The notes below the pieces were generated by a model that did not search any database, was not told where the DNA came from, and saw nothing but the letters and a program-made list of their open reading frames with translations. The position numbers and the translations under genes are program-made. Source: Paraconiothyrium sp. Pb-2020 (Eukaryota; Ascomycota; Dothideomycetes; Pleosporales; Didymosphaeriaceae). From it: 64,000 nt of DNA. The stretch spans positions 3,782,001 to 3,846,000 of the forward strand of contig JAJUBI010000003.1 in assembly GCA_022419385.1 (NCBI GenBank). The letters are read 5' to 3'. Positions 56,886-64,000 of this stretch are shown here, in pieces (position 1 is the stretch's first letter; each line of letters opens with the position of its first letter).

Positions 56886-58660
56886 ATGCGCTCTTTTGCA
56901 GCTTGTACGAGAGCGATTGCGAGACAACAGGGTTTCAAGAGTCACATACAGCGAAGCTCACTGCCTGTCATACTTCAGAGGTCGTACGCCATGGGTCATT
57001 CGGTGCCGCCGGTGAGTGCGCTGCTTCGCGACGGCGACCCGGACAGTGGAAGCATTGCGACAACAGGACTGACGACCACTAGCTCAACGACAAGTCGCTG
57101 CTGAAAGAGGCACAGACATATGTCAATGGAGAATGGGTAACTGCAAAGTCGGGCAAGACCTTCGACGTCTACGGTGCGTACATGGCTGCATTGCGAGAGC
57201 CCTAGGACTGACATCACCACAGACCCCGCAACCGGCAGACCCATTGGCACGCAACCCGAGATGGACCGCGCCGATACCGAGGCCGCCATTGCAGCTGCCG
57301 CCGCAGCCTTCCCCGAATGGCGCAAGACGACCGGTCGCCAACGATCGAAGCTGCTGCGAAAATGGTACGATTTGATCATGGAAAACGCCGACGATATCGC
57401 CAAGTTGATAACATGGGAGAATGGAAAGCCATTTGCCGATGCGAAGGGCGAGGTCACATATGCAGCCAACTTTTTCGAGTGGTTCTCCGAGGAGGCGCCT
57501 AGGGTCTATGGCAACACCATTCCGTCGAGTGTTGCTGGAAACAGAGTCTTCACCATCACCGAGCCTGTGGGTGTCTGCGGCCTCATAACACCGTAAGTCA
57601 CTTGGAACCGTACCTAAGATACCGCTAATGTAGCTTTAGATGGAACTTCCCCGCAGCTATGATTACCCGCAAGATTGGACCCGCTCTTGCAGCTGGTTGC
57701 ACAGTCGTCGCAAAGTCCCCCGGGGAGACACCCTTCACAGCAGCTGCCCTCGCGGAACTCGGTCACCGTGCCGGCGTCCCCAAAGGTGTCATCAACTTCG
57801 TCACAGCGCTCAAAAACACCCCTGAGGTTGGCGAGACAATCACCTCCTCAAAAACTGTGAAGAAGGTCTCTTTCACAGGCTCCACAGGTGTAGGCAAGCT
57901 TCTCATGAAGCAATCCTCGGACACCCTGAAGAAGCTTTCCTTCGAGCTCGGCGGTAACTCACCCTTCATCGTCTTTAACGACGCAGATCTAGACACCGCC
58001 GTGACCGGCGCCATAGCATCCAAGTTCCGCTCATCAGGCCAGACCTGCGTCTGCGCGAATAGAATCTACGTCCAGTCCGGCATCTACGACGCCTTCGCCG
58101 ACAAGTTCGTTGAGAAGGTCAAGAACTTCAAGGTCGGCGGGGGTTACGACGAAGGTGTTACCCACGGCCCTCTGATCCACGACCGCGCCGTCTCAAAGGT
58201 AGACGCGCACGTTCGCGACGCCGAGGAGCAGGGAGGCAAGATCCTTATCGGTGGACAGAAACTTCCTGACCTTGGTGAAAACTTCTACCAGCCCACCGTC
58301 ATCCGCGACATGACAGCCGACATGCAGCTCGCCAACGAGGAGACCTTCGGCCCTGTTGCCGGCCTCTTTAAGTTCGACACTGAAGCTGAGGTTATTAAGC
58401 TGGCGAACGCGTCGGACGTTGGTCTTGCTGGATACTTTTTCAGCCGCGACATACAGCGGTGTTACAGGATTGCTGAGGCGTTGGAAGTCGGTATGGTGGG
58501 TGTAAATACTGGATTGATTTCTGATCCAGCGGCGCCATTTGGTGGTGTCAAGGAGAGTGGTTTTGGTCGCGAGGGAAGCATGTTAGGCATCAAGGAGTAC
58601 GAGGTCGTAAAGATGGTGACGCTTGGTGGTATGGGAGAACCGCTTCAGGGAACGCAATAG
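56886..58660 (+). CDS. UGA2: Succinate-semialdehyde dehydrogenase, NAD(P)+
   Basis: Exons 56886..57011, 57083..57173, 57223..57592 and 57640..58660 give 535 aa. Residues 1-40 are a basic presequence (MRSFAACTRAIARQQGFKSH), suggesting mitochondria. The aldehyde dehydrogenase core includes PWNFPAAMITRKIGPALAAG, FTGSTGVGKLLM, the general base Glu298 in FELGGNSP, and nucleophile Cys332 in SGQTCVCANR. The second Cys of CVC matches the redox-switch pair of animal SSADH. FSRDIQRCYRIAEALEVGMV and GREGSMLGIKEYE complete the subfamily signature. The enzyme oxidises succinate semialdehyde to succinate, the last step of the GABA shunt. All four exons are needed for the family-standard protein. Confidence 0.95.
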
Positions 58661-59002
58661 TATGTAAACTACCTAGTAATTTTCGACGAGTATATACTTG
58701 ATGTTTAGCATAGTAAATCGAAGCTATAAGCAATACAACTGTGACATATTGGTTGTGGTGATTGCTTCCGCACAGCCTGGCGATCTATTGCAGGTGCCCA
58801 GGTGGACACACCTTCACGTGAACGTGAGCTCGTCCACGTCTTCGACATATAACGCACATAAAGGATCTCTAATATATCAGGAAATTGGAAAAATCCGATT
58901 GATCTAGACATGCTTCTGGAGATAGACTTCACCAATCTCTAAAGTCTTGTTCCCCACAGCGGGATCACCACGCTGTAGACATACACAGCCTCATACCAAC
59001 TT
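58661..59002. other. Convergent 3' intergenic region
   Basis: 3' sides of the SSADH gene and the peroxidase gene; no coding signal. Confidence 0.5.
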
Positions 59003-59849
59003 CTACAGCACTACCTCTCCCATATGCGTGAACCCCGAAAACTCCCGCTTGGTCGGCGGCAACACAAGGTCAGCATTCTTCTCGTCCGTAGCCATTGACA
59101 GCTGCAAGATGAGGGCACCCGCGCCCAGACCACTGATCGTGGCCGGCGTATGCCAGCCTTCACGAGCTGGGAGACGTTCCTCGCCTACATAATATGTCAG
59201 TGATTGCCAGTACATGTGCAACTTGAGAATGCTTACAGAAGAAAACCTCTACCCAGTCTAGTGGCATAGTCCCAGTGGCAGGATCGACAAGCACCGAGAA
59301 GTACACCGCCGTCTCAGCATAGCTATTGAACCGCTGAGACGGTCCATATACGAAGTGTGGATTGCTCTTGTGCGCGCTCTTGATCCGCCCCCAGCGCGCC
59401 GCCGCAGCAAGCGGCAGCGAGATCTGCGTCGCGCCACCAAAGAAGCTCTTGTATTCGCTAAAGACATCACGGTTGAACTCTTGGTCACCAGCGCCGGGCG
59501 TACCAACGTCAGCGCGAGAGAGTGAGCCATCGTGCTCGATAAAGTTGTGCTTCTTCAGGTCCTGGAGGGTGAAGGCGCCGCTGGCTGGGTCGGAGGAGGT
59601 CTTAAGCGCAGCGAGGAAGAGACCTACTGTCACCTCGGCGGACAAGTTGACGGCAGCGGTAGCTTTGAGGAGGGCGGCTTGAGTTATATTGCGTCCGTCA
59701 CGGGGAAGGAAGCCATGCGAAGCAAGCGCGTTCAACGCAGGACAAGGCCCGCGGAGGTCGCCCTCGGCAGGTGCACGCCAGTCATCGTAGTTGAACTGCT
59801 GGGCGAAGGCGAGCGCGGCGAGTCCAAGAATGGTAGTGGCGATCTTCAT
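59003..59849 (-). CDS. Haem-thiolate peroxidase / short peroxygenase-like enzyme
   Basis: Exons 59849..59237 and 59184..59003 (52-bp intron, GTAAGC...GTAG) give 264 aa. The signal peptide is MKIATTILGLAALAFA. Then FNYDDWRAPAEGDLRGPCPALNALASHGFLPRDGRNI holds the PCP motif with the proximal haem ligand Cys36, and HNFIEHDGSLSRADV holds the Glu-His-Asp distal/magnesium motif (105-107). This is the chloroperoxidase/unspecific peroxygenase family (peroxidase family 2). Its size matches short fungal UPOs, which use H2O2 to insert oxygen into C-H bonds or halogenate. Reaction and substrate cannot be read from sequence. The splice supplies the last 60 residues (EERLPAREGWHTPATISGLG). Confidence 0.92.
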
Positions 59850-62800
59850 GGTCGCAGGTCGGGGTGTCAAGAGTTCAATGTTGTTGCTAGATAGGCAACT
59901 CAGCAAAAGCTGCCTCTGTATCGACTTTTCTGGAGTAAGACGACTTACTGAGAAGCTTCTTCTAGATTCGTGCACTTGGAAAAACTGGAGGTGTAGAGTG
60001 GAATTAGTTGGGGTTGGGAGACGGTGAGCTGCGGCGGTGGCGCTTTGTGAGCGGCCCTCACAAACGAGGCGAAGTGAAAGTGCAGCTAAGAGGTAGCACG
60101 TATCAACATTGAGGCCATACTAGTATTCAACTTACTCAACCTCAATGTATGTAACGATCGCACCCTCGACTAACTCTGCGTCACCAGACAAACGCGCAAG
60201 AAAGAGCGCCTCGTGAACGGCGACCCGTACCGAAACGACGACATGGCTATCACAACCTTGCAAGCCACCCCAACTTTCGATTTGCCATGTGTCTCAGATT
60301 GACTATACATTGCGGTGAAGTGGTCGTGATCCTAGTGATGTGGATGTTCTCCAGCGTCAGCAGGGCGCAGGTCACGTTGCCATGCTTAGCGCTCAGCTGA
60401 TGACCGAGCAGCCTTGAAGACAGGGGCTGCAGAGCTTTGGCAGCGTCCACGGCTGGTGTCGTGACCAGCCGGATCAATGAAGGTTTGTGCGTTACAATAG
60501 CATTACAAGCATTGTTTGGCGTTCGTGAGAAAGCCGAACAGATGGTGTAGTTACGAGATGACTCGAAGATGGGCCGTTCATGTACATGTTTCTCAACTTG
60601 CTTGATCCAGCAGAGATGGAAGCACCGCAGACTAGTTGGACAGGGAGTTCTGCACGCGAGAACGTAGCTTTCGGCGATATACGTCTGCTTAGGCGGACGT
60701 GGAGGTCCGTTGAAAAGCCTGTTTCAGCGGACATGCTCTACCAGTCACTGGGTGGAGATTATCGGCACAGGTAAGGCCTCGGTGTAGCTTAGGATGCCTA
60801 TATGTCAAACATGACAATTACAGATGCAACATACATGTTCTTACGGCATGTCAGCACAGCGGTCTTGGGAGCACAATCACAGAAGGAGCGTGACCTACAA
60901 GTAAACTCTGAATTAATGCAGACGAGGCATGAGATATACTCCAATCTTTTCGAGAGTGAGGGTTCGGATTCGCTTGCAATGTAGCAGTGATTAAAGATGC
61001 TTGGTCCTCCAAGTTTTTGTATCACTTATCTCCCAATTCATGCCGTGGAGCTGTCAATCTTCAGTATCGCAGTAGCATGTCCCTTTTTAACCATTCCAAG
61101 TAGTACGCCCACGTACCTTCCCCTAGGCTGCTCGCTGTGTGTACCAGAACTTGCGGCTATCTTGAAGATGTTTCTAGGTTAGGGCATGTCGACGCAATGA
61201 CGGGGAATACGGAATCAGAGATTCCAGCAGGTTCGAAATGCCATGATACTCCCGAGGAGCACTTTGCTATATTTGCCAAGCATGGTCTCATTCATAGTCT
61301 TTTGTGGGTCACAGGGAGGCCGCAATGTGTGTAGAGGCGTTCATCCTTATGGACGGCAGCAACGGCAGCAACGGCAGCAACGGCAGGCGCATCTTTTCCA
61401 ACGTTGACCTAGCTGCATCTCACGTGTAACCAACGAGATCGATGGAGCGTTGCGCGTATCAGGTCAGCAATCCCAATCAACAAGCTCCGACTGTATGCTG
61501 GGCGGCCTTTTCCCAGGTCAAAAACGAGGCACGGTTCGCAACATACTGTAAAAGGTGACACAGTCAGCCCAACTCGCTTTCTAGCAGGAAAAGGCATACG
61601 TGGGACGTATTAGCAGTCCTGCATAGTTATGCTAAAATTTTGGCAATACTCATTGCGCCGCACCATTGTCATCTGGTGAACTTTGACTTGTAAAAGGCAG
61701 CTGAGGATCTCAGATTCGTCTACCAGGTGCTTCTTCGGTAACATGAAGCAAGCTCTCAATGAAGGAAATGGTGTGTGATGTTTAGTCTGCCAAATGTAAT
61801 CTAGATGCAACGCCGATTCGTTCTGACTGTGGGCATTGGATCGAAGTGCTGACGGAGCAGTAAGCTTCTAACCTGAGAAGGCTGTCGTCCTGTGCAACCA
61901 ACATGCGGAAGGAACGGGAATTCATTAGGCTTGCCGATCCTTGCCCTCGGTGATACTGTCGATGAATTGACATTGTGTGCATACCCAGGTGCGAGTATTT
62001 TGTACTGCTTCGCGAAGCTTAAAAGGCAGGTAACGGCCAAGGAAAATTATGGCGAGTGCAATGATCGGTATATTGAATTCTCGGCTGTCGTTCCTGATTG
62101 GCAAAGGGCGTGGTTTCAGAGTTGAGGCTGTGACTCGTGTCCGTCAGCCGCGGTCCTTACTAGCCGATCTGACGCGAACGCCCATTGTACGCTTCGGACG
62201 AAGGCGGAGAGTAACATGCAGCTGTAGCCTGGTAATTTTTGTATCCGGTAGTACAAGAGGATGTTCGAAGATGTCATATGCATCTTGAGGTGTGTTTGAA
62301 GTTGTGTCAGATTGCAAAAAAGCCCCTGAAGTTAGCCAGCCAACGTCCAAAGCCTTGCAGGTCCCGGCGGGCATGCGCACTAAAAGCGTACGGCTTGCTG
62401 GAGAACGGTTGGGTCGTGGTCCGGCGCTTCGTATTGTAAACAGGTTTTCTTACACGCTGATTTGGTAACCTATTTTGCTCAGCTGGAACCGAGTCAACCG
62501 GTCAACTGCGGCAGTGAGGCGGATGCGCCGGATTCCCAAACGCAAAACCAGAAACGATGGAAACAAAGAAACGATGGAGGAATGCATGGAAGGTTTCCTT
62601 CAATTTAGACTTTGAAAGAAACAGAGTGACAAGTCCGCACGATGCAGGGCGGAGAGATGTCGTTGCTGCTGTAAATAGACGAACACGCTAGTGTTCCGAG
62701 ATAGACAGATGACCAAGCACCGCGCAAGTTTGCTGTGAGGCCTGCGTAGCAGCAGGAGCGGCAATGATAATGTCGCGTTCGTTTATCTGGAGGAGTCCAG

Positions 62801-63293
62801 CTCGGATGGAGTCGAAGTCGCGCAAGGTGTTTCTTTTTGTAGTGTATTGGCCAGCAGAATCAGGTCTTCGCAGCTGCATATACCCCTGGACTCTTTGACT
62901 GGGCGATTGAGCTGCAGCCACTACCTGGAGAGGCGAGCTGAGTGCTTATTGGATTTCAAGCCTCAGCTGTGGCCAATGCGAGCATGCGAGGCTGACGCCG
63001 CGTGCGGGCTGAACTCAGCGTTCGAGGCTGAGCCTCGTGCACAACCTACTAACCCGTAAAATTCGGAACATCAGGCAGAAGGTATTTGGCGCTGCCTTGT
63101 CCGCTCCGATCAACTGACCTTGAGACGTTCTTGGAAGACCGACAAACCGACCCATTGACTCTTTGGCATCATTCGCCGGAGCATCCGCTGAGACGAAAAA
63201 AGTGGGCCTCACCTGTACAGAGAGCATCCCCCCAACTTCAGACCCAGCTGCAGCCTTGTTCCCCTTCTCTGACCTGGTCCGGATCAAGAGCAT
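59850..63293. other. Large region without a supported gene
   Basis: About 3.4 kb with only short frames (under 82 codons) of no recognisable product and no clear splice pattern. It holds a small 9-bp tandem repeat at 61353-61386. No tRNA or mobile element was seen. Confidence 0.45.
61353..61386. repeat. 9-bp tandem repeat, ~3.8 copies
   Basis: The unit ACGGCAGCA is repeated head to tail without mismatch. It lies outside any gene I can support. Confidence 0.9.
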
Positions 63294-64000
63294 ATGCCCC
63301 CAATAAGACGTAAAGGGAAGATGAAAGAGGACGGCCCTAGTAGCACCTCAGGGACTCAAACCGCGGACCCGGAAGCGCCGCCTAAGGAATTTATTGTAAC
63401 GGCTCCCCTTGTGGACAGCGCAACAACGTCGCCGACGTTCCTCAACTCGGGAAAAACTCCGCCACGTAAAGTTTTGCGTCTCAAATGCGCAAAGTGTAAC
63501 GAATATCCTGAAGGATTCCGTAGCGAACATGAGCTACGCCGGTACGTCAAGAAGACCAAACATGCCTCCAAGAACGCTAACCACGTCCCGAAGACATACG
63601 AATCGCGTGCATAGGAAGATGCGTAAGGTTTGGATTACCATCGACACCTCGCCCGACAAAAGTTTCCTTGCCAATTGCAAGGCTTGTCAGACGGGAAAGA
63701 GGTATAACGAATGCTATAACGCCGCCAGTCATTTAAGAAGAATGCATTTCCACCCGCACAAGAGGGGTGAGAGGAAGATGAGTGCTGCCGAGGCTCGAAG
63801 AGGCGGGAAGCCCGGAGATCTAGATCCGCCCATGGACATCTTGAAAGCAAACTGGCTGCGGGAAGTAGAAGAGGTCGTTGGTGAGGCGGAAGATTCACCT
63901 GAAGAGGGCGAGCCCGTGGACACATCGTCAACCCAGCTGCAGCCTGCCGTGACCCAGGCTGATGGGAAAGCACCGCCAACGCCGACCACTCCATCGACGC
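63294..64000 (+). CDS. Two-finger C2H2-like zinc-finger protein (3' end outside window)
   Basis: Exon 63294..63541 and exon 63594 to beyond 64000 are joined by a 52-bp intron (donor GTACGT, branch GCTAAC, acceptor GAAG). The splice turns ELRRYVKK into ELRRHTNRVHRKMRKVW and completes finger 1: C-x2-C (KCAKC) with H-x4-H. Finger 2 is NCKACQTGKRYNECYNAASH followed by LRRMHF, again C-x2-C and H-x4-H. Next come PPMDILKANWLREVEEVV and an acidic/Pro-rich tail. This tandem occurs in a large ascomycete family of unknown role, which I believe is DUF7896 (from memory, unverified). Presumably nuclear. The ATG at 63294 may not be the true start, since relatives often have longer N-termini. Confidence 0.78.

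Noticed and set aside
1..64000. tRNA, rRNA, CRISPR or intact transposon
   Set aside because: I looked for box A/box B pairs, regularly spaced repeats, terminal inverted repeats and transposase or reverse-transcriptase motifs and saw none. A visual scan can miss tRNAs with introns; tRNAscan-SE would settle it.

Overview
The window reads as a nuclear contig piece from a filamentous ascomycete. Most genes are split by short introns (41-124 bp) with GT...AG ends and CTAAC/CTGAC-type branch sites. Starts follow pyrimidine-rich leaders, and the gene set is typical of moulds (Mds3/Pmd1, kinesin-5, PL4 pectin lyase, haem-thiolate peroxidase, MARVEL protein). A dothideomycete is my best guess, from the style of the lineage-restricted proteins; this is inference. 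I saw no bacterial operons, CRISPR array, rRNA or tRNA, and no intact transposon.

Layout. 0-6.1 kb: mitochondrial ribosomal bL36m, a large uncharacterised fungal protein (936 aa) and a MARVEL membrane protein. 6.1-8.6 kb: no gene; a degenerate repeat and a promoter-like stretch. 8.6-11 kb: two secreted proteins (Kelch propeller, START/SRPBCC-like). 12.2-27.5 kb: housekeeping block with a BCAS3-type WD40 protein, a PQ-loop MPDU1 homologue, an MFS drug transporter, 1-Cys peroxiredoxin, Mds3/Pmd1 and a small single-pass membrane protein with a PPAY motif. 27.5-37.8 kb: gene-poor stretch holding an F-box gene, an orphan 171-aa gene and several decayed or frame-broken genes, one encoding a secreted protein with two PAN/apple-like Cys segments. 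37.8-43.5 kb: rhamnogalacturonan lyase, class II aldolase/adducin protein, a decayed membrane-protein gene and a small conserved-looking membrane protein. 46.5-59.9 kb: mitochondrial IleRS, a PHAF1/C16orf70 (UPF0183) protein, kinesin-5, succinate-semialdehyde dehydrogenase and a short haem-thiolate peroxidase. 59.9-63.3 kb: no gene seen. The window ends inside a two-finger zinc-finger gene.

How the genes relate. As usual in fungi, neighbours are mostly unrelated in pathway. The notable exception is that homologues of both halves of the animal BCAS3-PHAF1 phagophore complex lie about 35 kb apart. Secreted proteins (PL4 lyase, peroxygenase-like enzyme, Kelch, SRPBCC, PAN relic) suggest a plant- or litter-associated lifestyle. 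All exon coordinates were worked out by hand from splice motifs and reading-frame continuity; every complete model sums to a multiple of three.
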